A stretch of DNA of 64,000 nucleotides from Brevibacillus reuszeri (GTDB lineage Bacteria > Bacillota > Bacilli > Brevibacillales > Brevibacillaceae). The notes beneath the pieces are model-generated. The model saw nothing but the letters and a program-made list of their open reading frames with translations. It ran no database searches and was not told the origin of the DNA. Both the position numbers and the translations under genes were made by a program. The stretch is taken from NCBI RefSeq assembly GCF_002897295.1, contig NZ_BEXF01000015.1:83431-147430 (forward strand). Direction: 5' to 3'. Below, piece after piece: positions 1 through 8,161 of this stretch. Numbering within the stretch: position 1 is the stretch's first letter; each line of letters starts with the position of its first letter.

Positions 1-22
1 ACCATTTTCACCCCAAATAGCA

Positions 23-57
23 AAGGAGAGCATGCCTTAGTGCAGCTGCTCTCCTTC
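23..57 (-). terminator. Rho-independent terminator-like hairpin
   Basis: A perfect 10-bp stem (AAGGAGAGCA / TGCTCTCCTT) lies 80 bp after the last minus-strand gene of this block. A short T-rich run follows on the minus strand, so it probably ends the transcript of the three small genes to its right. Confidence 0.6.
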
Positions 58-139
58 AAGATTTGTTATCTTTTGCTTCCACACAGAATTTATTACTGTC
101 CCTTTGTTTGGCATAGCGTACATTCATGTTCTTCATACC

Positions 140-412
140 TTATTTTCTATCTTCAATAGAAACGACCTCAAATACCACGGCCATTCCGTCATATTGATTA
201 TGGAACCATATCCTTCCGCGTGTACCTAAAGGGTTACAATACCAGTCCCACTCTGTATTAGACAGGTGGCTCCATTGACCCTTCATCCATTCTACTACGC
301 TCTCAAATTCATCTGCTTCAATGGCTCCTTCCGCCTCATAAGGAAAATGGAAGTTTGCGGATCCTTCTTGGTTCTCACTTTCGTTATGAACAAGTACATA
401 GGAAAACAACAT
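140..412 (-). CDS. small hypothetical protein (90 aa)
   Basis: An acidic, Trp-rich soluble protein with no domain I recognise. The sequence alternates short hydrophobic strands with the block WMKGQW and WDWYCNP, which looks like a folded alpha/beta domain. An AGAGAGG ribosome site fits the ATG at 412 best; a GTG two codons upstream is also possible. It is the last gene before a terminator and follows the 58-aa gene and the RadC-like gene on the same strand, so the three are probably co-transcribed. Confidence 0.55.
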   Translation of the reverse strand: MLFSYVLVHNESENQEGSANFHFPYEAEGAIEADEFESVVEWMKGQWSHLSNTEWDWYCNPLGTRGRIWFHNQYDGMAVVFEVVSIEDRK

Positions 413-518
413 GATCACTCATCCTCTCTAATGATCCACTATTTAAAGACATACCCCATTCAAATCCAATTCTAATTGGCCGGGTTCATCGAACACTTGA
501 TTTGATCCATAAAAACAT

Positions 519-695
519 TCAACGGTTTGGTAAATGTTTAACATAGTCCTGATATCTTTTTGTATGCCAGTCATATTTGCGATATCGGATTCTTTTTCCA
601 GTTTGAAGGAGAACACCATCTGATTCAAACTCAGATAAATCTCCTTCAACTAGCAAAATACACTTGCTATACAGGAATAATACATTTACTCGCAA
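519..695 (-). CDS. small hypothetical protein (58 aa)
   Basis: The TTG at 695 sits six bases after a GGAGGGA ribosome site, so I chose it over the TTG at 710. The protein starts with a hydrophobic stretch (VLFLYSKCILLVEG) and ends in a basic, Tyr-rich tail (RIRYRKYDWHTKRYQDY). Function is unknown. An overlapping ORF in another frame (443-649) has no ribosome site and is probably a shadow, but a frameshift joining the two cannot be excluded. Confidence 0.45.
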   Translation of the reverse strand: MRVNVLFLYSKCILLVEGDLSEFESDGVLLQTGKRIRYRKYDWHTKRYQDYVKHLPNR

Positions 696-720
696 AGCTC
701 TTCCCTCCAACTATCCTTAC

Positions 721-1092
721 TTAATTCATTTTTCTACATTTGTTACCATGCATAATGACTCTTTTCGAAATCTCAAACGTAGCAGCAAGTTGAGCTGCTG
801 TTACAGGGCCAATACCTTTAATCCGTAAAAAGTCTTTCTCTGACATGCTCATTAATTCATTCATGGTGAGTTCATCAGCTAGGTAGTTGCATATACTTCT
901 AGCCTTCGGACCTCGAATGATGGTGCCGAGTAAGTGCTTCATCGAAACACCCCCCGCTCCATACTCATAAATGAATCCAGAGCTAATTTGAGCGAATGAA
1001 GGCATACCTACCGGTTCCTCTGTACCTTCTAATGTGAGCTGGTAGTATTTCTTACACTCTTCATCAGTTACATCAGACGCTAACTTGTCCAT
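721..1092 (-). CDS. RadC-like N-terminal helix-hairpin-helix protein
   Basis: This 123-residue protein ends in a helix-hairpin-helix segment (KDFLRIKGIGPVTAAQLAA, about residues 85-104). A helical part before it contains LLGTIIRGPKARSICNYLADEL. This matches the N-terminal UPF0758 domain of RadC-family proteins. The C-terminal JAB/MPN metalloprotease-like domain of full RadC proteins is absent, so it is about half the usual length. The family is DNA-linked but its biochemical role is unsettled. The start has a GGAGAGATGAGGA ribosome site. Upstream lies a perfect 8-bp GGCGGGAA/TTCCCGCC hairpin (about 1110-1140) and a family 2 leader element with its own promoter. Confidence 0.7.
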   Translation of the reverse strand: MDKLASDVTDEECKKYYQLTLEGTEEPVGMPSFAQISSGFIYEYGAGGVSMKHLLGTIIRGPKARSICNYLADELTMNELMSMSEKDFLRIKGIGPVTAAQLAATFEISKRVIMHGNKCRKMN

Positions 1093-1212
1093 TCCTCATC
1101 TCTCCTTACTACCTCCCGCTTGGCGGGAAGAGGTTTCCCGCCATTGGGTAAGCAATAAAGTCGTCTTTCTAAGGATTCATGTAGCTTGGAACTAATTTCC
1201 TCCCTTCTGGAA

Positions 1213-1304
1213 CGCAAAAAAGGCCCAGTAGAGAAGACAAGACGAATAAACCATCTCATCAACCCAACTGGGCTCTTACTTACATTCCGAAATTCTTCCG
1301 GATG
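1213..1304 (-). promoter_or_regulatory. family 2 leader attenuator, copy I (upstream of RadC-like gene)
   Basis: Read on the minus strand: hairpin 1 (1283-1304, CATCCGGAA / TTTCGGAATG with a bulged A), then a short linker ending GTAAGA, then CCCA-GT-TGGG, an inner GATGG element, and a terminator 3' arm ACTGGGC followed by six T and GCG. The outer GCCCAGT/ACTGGGC stem overlaps the small CCCA/TGGG hairpin, so the two folds exclude each other. The same architecture with different paired bases occurs at 13071-13157, 16808-16899 and 38586-38666. Confidence 0.7.
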
Positions 1305-1347
1305 ACTAACTCACAAAAAAGTGTTAAGAAACAAGGCTTACGAGGTG

Positions 1348-1376
1348 ATTATAGCATAGTTCAAAAAATGTTTAAA
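1348..1376 (-). promoter_or_regulatory. sigma-A type promoter for leader copy I
   Basis: The minus strand shows an extended -10 TGCTATAAT (hexamer at 1348-1353) and a -35-like TTTAAA (1371-1376) with a 17-bp spacer. Transcription would start near 1341, about 40 nt before hairpin 1 of the leader. Confidence 0.65.
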
Positions 1377-1390
1377 CCCATAGTTCCCAG

Positions 1391-1424
1391 AAAAAAACTA
1401 GCTATGCGTATAACATAGCTAGTT
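1391..1424 (-). terminator. terminator of the SLH adhesin gene
   Basis: An 11-bp stem AACTAGCTATG / CATAGCTAGTT is followed on the minus strand by seven T, 17 bp after the stop codon of the SLH gene. A near-identical terminator occurs in the relic at 6414-6450. Confidence 0.85.
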
Positions 1425-1440
1425 GCGCTGGTTTAGAAAT

Positions 1441-4400
1441 CTACCATCCCAAGGAAGATAGTGCCTTGATCATCATGGCAGCAAACTCAGCTCTGGTAAT
1501 GGTTTCATTTGGATATAAGTTACCAGTACTATCTCCACCAAAGATTCTTGCGTCAATGTTCCCATCAGCCCAGCTTGGCAATTGGGCACCATCCTGAAAA
1601 GCATTCTTGTTTAATGGAGTATACACGTAGTTTTGAGTCTTCTTCATAGCGTTTGTAATGAATACAGCAGCTTCCGCTCTAGAAATCGGTTGTCCACCAT
1701 TAAAATTCGACCCGAATACAGCTGGTACCACTTTTCCTTTCACGAGCGGGGCCACATAGGATTTTGCCCAATGGTCTACACCTGTGATGTTATTCAACAC
1801 AGCAGCTTCTTCTTCATTACTTAACTTCCGAAGAACAGTGTACAACGATAGGTCATTAGCGTTGGTATTTACCCCTAGTAGCCGAGAGATAATAACCGCG
1901 AGCTCTTCCCTCGAAATGTTTGCATCTGGTCTAAATTCACGCAAATCATAACCAAATCCCGTCTCATACCCTTCTACTAATCCCATACCATTGATTTGAT
2001 CGATGTAACTGTACCCCCAATGGTTGGCAATATCGGTGAGTCCAGGTTGTTTTACACCAAACACGGCATACCAGTTTCCAGCTCCTGAATTGGCAATGCT
2101 TAACGTTACAGAGAAGACTTTATCTCCATCATAGCTATAACCAAAAGAAGTAGGTAATGCAATCCACTTTTTACCGGCTTCATTATAGTAGTATCCACGG
2201 AATCCTAAACCAGAGTCGAGGATTTGTGAAATCGTCGTTCCATCATTAATCACTATCTTGTTAGTTTGTTGGACAGAATCCTTAATTGGAACATGTCCAT
2301 CGTGTCTACCTATCAAATCACCTCTTTGCAAATCAGTTACAGAAGGCTGTCCTTTAATAGCATTCGGAGTCTTAGGTTGGGGAACTACAGTGTTACCTTG
2401 ATTACCTCCCATAGTGGGTTTGGTAGACTCAATACCCTTGTCTCGATCTTTAGATGGTTTATCATCATTATCCCGGCTGCTCTCTTTTTTATTACGATAC
2501 ACATTCACTTTGTAAACTGCTTGCTTACCTTTTGGAGTTTCGACAATAATCTCAATTCTATTTCTCCCTACTTGAAGGGAAATATCATCAGATCTCTCCG
2601 ATGGTTTTAACTTTTCACCATCTACGTATACCTTGTGATCTTCGGCATGAGTCTGCACTTTGAAGTTAATATATTTCGTTTCATATGGAAGATCAATATC
2701 GTAGGTGAATTCTGTATCCTTGAATCTTGGAGATAGTTTGCCCTCAGATGGTACAATATTTTTCGCTGTTAAAGCTTCAGGGTTTTCACCTTCTCCGGGA
2801 TCAGTTCCACCTTCGCCAGGATTGGTCCCTCCGCCTTCACCTGGATTAGTTCCACCTTCTCCTGGGTCAGTACCTCCACCATTTCCTGGGTTAGAACCAC
2901 CGTTACCCGGATCAGTTCCTCCGCCATTTCCTGGGTCCGTCCCGCCACCGTTTCCTGGGTTAGAACCGCCGTTACCCGGATCGGTTCCTCCGCCATTTCC
3001 TGGGTCCGTCCCGCCACCGTTTCCTGGGTTAGAACCACCGTTACCCGGATCGGTTCCTCCGCCATTTCCTGGGTCCGTCCCGCCACCGTTTCCTGGGTTA
3101 GAACCACCGTTACCCGGATCAGTTCCTCCACCATTTCCTGGGTCCGTCCCGCCACCGTTTCCTGGGTTAGAACCACCGTTACCCGGATCAGTTCCTCCGC
3201 CATTTCCTGGGTCTGTACCTCCACCATTCCCAGGGTTAGATCCACCATTGCCCGGATCAGTGCCCCCTCCATTCCCTGGGTCTGTACCTCCTCCATTCCC
3301 AGGGTTAGATCCACCATTGCCCGGATCGGTTCCTCCACCGCTTCCTGGGTCAGTGCCTCCTCCACCATTCCCAGGGTCCGTTCCTCCATTTCCTGGGTCA
3401 GTTGGAGTAGTTACTTCTACCTCAATAGGTTCGGTTGTAACGTCCTCTCCATTAGGTCCTTTGGCTAAATGCGCTAGAACCGTGTACTTATAATGTTTTC
3501 CAGGCTCCAATCCGGTTTCACTAAATGGAACCTCTCCATCTGAGTTCTCAGTAATTGTTCCCAAATCTTTATACTCGCCTGTAACGGTATTATAGTACTC
3601 CAATTGGAAAGTACCGTCCCCATTAGGAGTATACGTCCACTCTGGATTTCGGGACACCGTGTAGTACTCCGCTTGTGGTACTTGGTTATATGAGAAGCTT
3701 ACTTCAGATGGCTTCACTTCTGGTTTTGTAGGTTCTGGCTTAGAATCTGGAGGAGTAGTAACCTGAATAGAAATAGATTCACTCTCTCCATATTCGTTTT
3801 TGAATTTGATGGAATACTCATACGTAGATTCTGGCGCAGTACCTTTATCTACGAATGCAGTTAGATCACCGCGATAAACTAATGCGCTATTATCACGCAT
3901 TAGAATGGATTCTTTAGAATTAGGGTTCAAATCCCATTGCAAAGATACGCTATATGGTCTAGCATACACGACCTTAAAATTCTCGGGATTTGAAGGAGCC
4001 TCTCCTAAGGTCTTGGGATTAATTGTAATCCCAGCACTCTGACCTTTGGAATTAATTGCGTAAAGGGTGAATCCATATACCGTTTCTGTTTCCAGCTCGG
4101 TTAGATCTGTTGAAAGGTTGGCTCCAGAATAAATCTGATTTCCACCTTGAACTACACGATATGACTCTGCGCCATCAACTGCATTCCATGAGAGTGTCAT
4201 AGAGTTTTTGGTGATGTTAGTGGCCTTAAAGTCTACTACGGAAATATTAGGCATCGTAGGCGCGGAGATGTCAGCTGTGGTGAATGTTACAGTACTAGGC
4301 GCGCTTTCAATACCATTCTTAATTCTGTATACGTCGTAAGTGTAGGTTGTGCCAGGAATTAAACCTTCCAAAAGATAATTACCACTCGTGCCGGTATACA

Positions 4401-5940
4401 AATCTGAGGTTCCGTCATTTAATCTATAGGATGAGCCAGAGATTACATCCCAACTCAGATCTGCTGATGTTTGCGTAACATTGCTTGCCTTGAAATTAGC
4501 TGGCGATTCCACAACTTCCTTAAGGGTGGTAAAGTTTAAAGTAACTGGTGCGCTAGGTTTACCTTCCTTGTAAGCTGTTAGGCTAACAACGTAGTTCGTG
4601 TCTGGTGCCAGAGTTACGGCTTTAAATCCGCCACTTGGACCGTAGTAAAGGGCGTTAGTACCTTCTTTGAGTTCATAGAGGTTATCTGAGTTTGCAGTCC
4701 AGCTAAAGTCGGCTGACGTGCTAGTAATATTTGTCACTTTAAAACCAACAGGGGCTGGTACTGCTTCTAAGGTTTTAAAGGAGACTGTAGCTGGTGTGGC
4801 GCTAACAGCGCTTCCCTTTTTAGCATAAAGGTTCATCGTATAATCCGTATTCGGGGTAAGAGTAGTGGCTACAAATGAACCATCTGTACCGGAGTATAAA
4901 ACTGTATTTCCGGACTTTAACTCGTAGGTCTTATCCGCTTCCTTAGTCCAGTTAAAGCTAGCTGAGGTGCTCGTAATATTGGATACCGTGAAATCATTAG
5001 GAGTAGGTACATTAGTACCCCCTATAATGGTGTATGGGGTGGTCGGCCCTCCATACCCCCCAGTGACAGTTACATCCCGTGTCAAATAAAATGCGGGCCT
5101 AATCCCCAATAATCCGCCTTCTCTTGGCTGCCGGGAGTCTATATAGTTTGATATTGAGTGAGCTAGGACATTATCCTCTGCTCCTACAGCGTCTCTTAGG
5201 GAGTATGTCCGATAATCTAGGCTCGTATCGGACTTGTTCTGATTTTGAGCCAGGCCCTCAGGAGTTATCATCCCTCTAGTGACCCATCCCCTATCATAAA
5301 CATACTCCTTTAATTCTTTCAAACTTAAAAGGAACATGGTGTCAGTTGTATCCTTATATACCAATTGGTCAAACTGTATATTCTTAATCTTAATGCTAGA
5401 TAGGTTATCAGCTAACTTCGGCATCGGTAAAGTTCCACCGTCTTTAACCGGGGCATCTATGTCTGATATACTAGATCGGTGAGTTACGGGAACCATTAAA
5501 TTCTTTTCATCAGGTGTAAAATTTGAATTATGGAGAAACCCAAATTCGTCAGTGTAAGTATTATAGTCAAATTTAGGAGGATTGTGACTGTATTACACAA
5601 TTGCATTAGTGGAGTTTAGCCATTCCCTAATATTCGATCTCTCCCAGTAGCTACTACCAGTCACTTGTCTCCACTTATCTCCGCGCCCATCGGTCAGATC
5701 ACCTACCGAATCAAATCCTTTTGTGGACAGGATCTTGTCGGAAAATAACATATAGCCATTTTCATCTATATTAACTACTCTCCAGATAATTGGGGCCCCT
5801 AGATATCGTCCAAATTGGACATAGGTGCCTAACGTTATTTCCTCTTCTGCATGTGCGATATTTGGCAAGATTAATTGCATCCCTATAAAGGTTTGTAGCA
5901 TTAGAGCAAAAACTGTCAACAAATTTAATATTCTTTTCAT
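1441..5940 (-). pseudogene. large SLH surface adhesin interrupted by an in-frame stop
   Basis: The gene would encode about 1,499 residues. The ATG at 5940 follows GAGGAGGAAC and starts a signal peptide ending near AHAEE. A DUF6273-like domain follows (FGRYLG, IIWRVV, IREWLNST). One TAA at 5593-5595 interrupts this domain. The reading frame continues unchanged on both sides, and the DUF6273-like sequence resumes after the stop. Downstream come about six fibronectin type III domains (recurring SxxLSW and TxYxxxxxA signatures), a Gly/Pro-rich linker of DPGNGG repeats, one cadherin-like beta-sandwich domain, and three C-terminal SLH domains (DIANHW, VDHWAK, ITRAEFAA) that would bind the secondary cell-wall polymer. 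Without readthrough only about 115 residues are made. Alternatives are a sequencing error, a recent nonsense mutation, or stop-codon readthrough. A second start at 5496 would give a 1,351-residue product without a signal peptide. Confidence 0.85.
2880..3320 (-). repeat. 69-bp tandem repeat encoding Gly-rich linker
   Basis: About six periods of 69 bp encode the 23-residue unit GGSNPGN-GGGTDPGN-GGGTDPGN. The repeat separates the fibronectin type III part from the cell-wall-anchoring part of the adhesin and probably acts as a flexible spacer. Less regular units flank it on both sides (to about 2800 and 3410). DNA repeats this close in sequence can change copy number by slippage or recombination. 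A long Pro-rich ORF on the plus strand is only the complement of this repeat. Confidence 0.9.
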
Positions 5941-6070
5941 TTGTTCCTCCTCGTTGTCTAAATCTCTGTAGAACTTCATGAGGCACTATCGTTATTTATG
6001 CAATGGAATCATCTCCTTAATAAGTTGGTTCTAGGGCAAAATTCATTACCAGAAACGGAAAGTCCAGAAA

Positions 6071-6128
6071 AACAAAAAACGGGATAGACCCTATGTGTAA
6101 AACAAGGGTCTATCCCGCGGTATTTCCG
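6071..6128 (-). promoter_or_regulatory. family 1 leader attenuator, copy A (SLH adhesin)
   Basis: On the minus strand the motif CGGAAATACCG (6118-6128) is followed directly by a perfect 12-bp stem (GGGTCTATCCCG 6106-6117 with CGGGATAGACCC 6080-6091) and a run of six T. The element lies in the 5' leader, 131 bp before the adhesin start, and looks like a transcription terminator placed before the gene. Confidence 0.75.
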
Positions 6129-6150
6129 AAGGTGGTATGTGATTAGCTTA

Positions 6151-6180
6151 AGTATAGAGTGACAAATGTAATGAAGTCAA
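6151..6180 (-). promoter_or_regulatory. promoter of the SLH adhesin
   Basis: TTGACT (6175-6180) and TATACT (6151-6156) are separated by 18 bp on the minus strand. The predicted transcript starts near 6145, placing the family 1 motif about 20 nt from the RNA 5' end. Confidence 0.7.
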
Positions 6181-6246
6181 ATTTTTATTGTCGCAAAATG
6201 GTTGTATAGACCTACAGTTGAAGAAAAATCTTCCATTAATAATGTG

Positions 6247-6292
6247 ATTTGAACTATTAGTTTGCCATCATTTGAACCATAAGCTTGCCAAA
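6247..6292. repeat. two tandem 23-bp iteron-like repeats
   Basis: Two adjacent 23-bp units share the form ATTTGAACYATWAGYTTGCC (6247-6269 and 6270-6292). The same unit recurs at 6546-6568, 6769-6837 and 6889-6911, and in inverted orientation at 6674-6721 and 6940-6957. Confidence 0.75.
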
Positions 6293-6328
6293 GAGCTAAC
6301 CTACAGTAATTTGTGAAAGGAGTTTCCT

Positions 6329-6394
6329 CCAGTGACAGTATTAGTTATAACCAGTGACAAAATTAGTTATAACCAGTGACAGCATTGGTTATTA
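6329..6394. repeat. three tandem 22-bp repeats
   Basis: Three head-to-tail 22-bp units begin at 6329, 6351 and 6373, each of the form CCAGTGACA-n3-TTRGTTATWA. They resemble protein-binding arrays such as plasmid iterons or the transposase sites at ends of Tn7-like elements. No replication or transposase gene lies beside them. Confidence 0.8.
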
Positions 6395-6399
6395 CTCAC

Positions 6400-6500
6400 A
6401 CCATGGTTCCCATAAAAAACTAGCTATGAGTAATAACATAGCTAGTTTTTTATGGTTTACAAACCTCCGATTCGAAGGTAGATAGATTTTGATCATCACA
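6400..6500 (-). pseudogene. relic of a second SLH-gene 3' end with terminator
   Basis: This stretch aligns with 1380-1480, the end and terminator of the SLH adhesin gene. Shared blocks are ATRGTTCCCA, AAAAACTAGCTATG, ACATAGCTAGTT, TGGTTTA and, in the coding part, GATCATCA followed by GCAGCA. The coding part is decayed and carries no open frame. A duplicated SLH gene was probably once here and has been deleted down to its tail. Confidence 0.7.
6414..6450 (-). terminator. terminator hairpin of the SLH relic
   Basis: Stem ACTAGCTATG / CATAGCTAGT with T runs on both sides, so it could work in both directions. It is a close copy of the terminator at 1391-1424. Confidence 0.75.
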
Positions 6501-6768
6501 GCAGCAGGGCCTATTTTGATGTTAGACTCTAGATTTGCCCGCTTTTTTGAATCATAAGCACGCCAAGGCGCTAACTTACAGTACTTTGTGACAAGCGTTT
6601 CTTGGATAGACACAGTATTCATTACAAATCTCATCATACTCTAGGTAGAAACAAACGAGGTATATGTTTTTACGGCAAGTTATTGATTCAGTAACGTATT
6701 TACGGCAATATTTTGGTTCAAGCAATTTACCAATGCTTGCAAATATTGCAATGTCTGAGGAACTTTTC

Positions 6769-6837
6769 ATTAAAGCAACAGTTTGCCGGTGATTAAAGCA
6801 AATGATTGCCTGTTATTAAACCATAAGTTTGCCAAAT
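6769..6837. repeat. three tandem 23-bp iteron-like repeats
   Basis: Units at 6769, 6792 and 6815 have the form ATTAAASCA-n4-TTGCC. They are diverged copies of the 23-bp unit at 6247-6292. About 40 to 120 bp further right come two more copies and an inverted copy (6889-6911, 6918-6934, 6940-6957), the last two forming a TTGCCGT/ACGGCAA palindrome. Confidence 0.75.
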
Positions 6838-6975
6838 CTGCATAGTTCCTCAGAAATGATCAGCTGCTATTTAGGCAACGTATTCTATATTGGAGCAAAA
6901 GTTTGCCTAAAGTTCCTTGTAGCATTAGCTTGCCGTTACGGCAAATATATGGTTCAAGTCCACCCAGAAAAACTT

Positions 6976-8022
6976 TTAATAGGTTACAAAACAACCACAC
7001 CCACCGATATCAAACATATCAATTTGGATTCCCTTCTTCTCCATATCACGATTAAAATTACGAAGCATATAAGGCTCACTTGGATACTTAATTACCACCT
7101 TCTCATTGCCCTTTTCATCGATTTCTACCTCTTGAATTGAATTTTTACTTTTCCGTTTCATAAAACTATAGGTGGTTATCTTCATATCAGTGGAACTAGC
7201 TGCTGGGTGAATATAGACTTTGGGACGCGCAGCTCTTCCATAAAAGTAGTCTCGAAAAGCATCATCCAATTCCTCTAACAACATGGACCTTACTTCCTCG
7301 TTCCATCCATCTCTACCATCCGATTCAATTTTCATGAGATAGCGGTATGACGACACATAGATCATCATGTAATGTTCCTTCTCCATAAGATCTTGAAATA
7401 CTTCTGGTTGCTTCATTTTCAAATTCAAAAAATGGCTTTGGCCGGCCTTTACGCACCGGCCATTACAGTTGTTGTGACTGAAGCCAAGATCGTAAAGAAG
7501 CGGCTTTTTAATATCATGTTTTCGAAATACCGCATCAATGTCGATATGTTTCTCAATCAAAGGCATTTCTACTTGAAAGGGCGCCCAATTTTTCACGATT
7601 GATTCTTCCCGATGCAATTCTTCAATTCCGATACCAAAGTAAAGCGTCGCATCACTCGTGAAGTCCTCTTGTTTGAGGTATTGTCCGTTCCTCCACTCTT
7701 CAACAGGAGGTTTTATTCCTTTTTTCAAGAAATCAGAGGCAACCTTTATTTTCAGTACCTTAGAACACTCACCAATTCTACTGTTAAAAACGAGTTTCTT
7801 TTCGAACATCAGCTCAATCGGATTTAATCCTAAACTATGCGTCAATATCGGCAACTCCAGCTTATCTGAAGCTTCTTTAATGAAACGGTACAAGTCTTCA
7901 TTTTCCCACAACGTATCTGTGAAATAGAGAACGATGTTATCTTCGGGATACTCCGATTTTACATAATCGGCTACTGCAAAGCTTGCGGATCCACCGCTGC
8001 AAAAAATGATGTGATTTTTCAT
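6976..8022 (-). CDS. PP-loop ATP pyrophosphatase / PAPS reductase-like protein
   Basis: This 348-residue protein opens with IIFCSGGSASFAVA: the SGGxxS PP-loop that binds ATP in the adenine nucleotide alpha-hydrolase superfamily (PAPS reductases, DndC, tRNA thiolation enzymes). A Cys-rich patch HNNCNGRCVKAG near residue 190 and a C-terminal CGCF could hold metal or sulfur. Family members activate a substrate by adenylation. The real substrate here is not visible. It lies directly after a C5 methyltransferase, so a role in DNA or nucleotide modification is a fair inference, but no dnd or other modification partners are present. A terminator-like hairpin sits between the two genes. The start has an AGGAGG ribosome site. 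Confidence 0.75.
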   Translation of the reverse strand: MKNHIIFCSGGSASFAVADYVKSEYPEDNIVLYFTDTLWENEDLYRFIKEASDKLELPILTHSLGLNPIELMFEKKLVFNSRIGECSKVLKIKVASDFLKKGIKPPVEEWRNGQYLKQEDFTSDATLYFGIGIEELHREESIVKNWAPFQVEMPLIEKHIDIDAVFRKHDIKKPLLYDLGFSHNNCNGRCVKAGQSHFLNLKMKQPEVFQDLMEKEHYMMIYVSSYRYLMKIESDGRDGWNEEVRSMLLEELDDAFRDYFYGRAARPKVYIHPAASSTDMKITTYSFMKRKSKNSIQEVEIDEKGNEKVVIKYPSEPYMLRNFNRDMEKKGIQIDMFDIGGCGCFVTY

Positions 8023-8053
8023 GGAAAATCCTCCTTTATCTACTGGGAAGAAA

Positions 8054-8106
8054 ATGACCTAGAAGTTGGCCAACGAATAGTGGCTCCAGCTCCTAGGTCA
8101 TCTTTG
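8054..8106 (-). promoter_or_regulatory. leader or intergenic terminator hairpin before the PP-loop gene
   Basis: A 9-bp stem ATGACCTAG / CTAGGTCAT (arms 8093-8101 and 8054-8062) is followed by TTTTCTT on the minus strand. The sequence before it, ACCACAAAG, resembles ACCAAAG before the similar hairpin at 9741-9800. It separates the methyltransferase gene from the PP-loop gene and may end one transcript or attenuate the next. Confidence 0.55.
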
Positions 8107-8161
8107 TGGTCAAAATTTCACATTCTTCATTGACCCTATTGCTTCTACATCATAAAATTGG

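Larger units (their letters stand above)
5980..6975. other. 1-kb non-coding repeat mosaic
   Basis: No convincing gene lies here. In order it holds a family 1 leader and promoter for the adhesin (6071-6180), two 23-bp tandem repeats (6247-6292), three 22-bp tandem repeats (6329-6394), an SLH-gene relic with terminator (6400-6500), a second copy of an about 80-bp segment (6546-6630), inverted copies of the 23-bp unit (6674-6721), three more tandem copies (6769-6837), and further copies to 6957. Confidence 0.8.

Noticed and set aside
443..649. 68-residue ORF overlapping the 58-aa gene
   Set aside because: No ribosome site, overlaps a better ORF; a frameshift between them cannot be excluded.
1080..1262. 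60-residue ORF before the RadC-like gene
   Set aside because: Its start lies inside the terminator of leader copy I and it has no ribosome site.
2705..3493. 262-residue Pro-rich ORF on the plus strand
   Set aside because: It is the complement of the Gly-rich repeat of the SLH adhesin (PPPFPGSV pattern) and has no ribosome site.
6240..6960. CRISPR array in the repeat-rich region
   Set aside because: Repeats are directly adjacent without unique spacers and vary in orientation.
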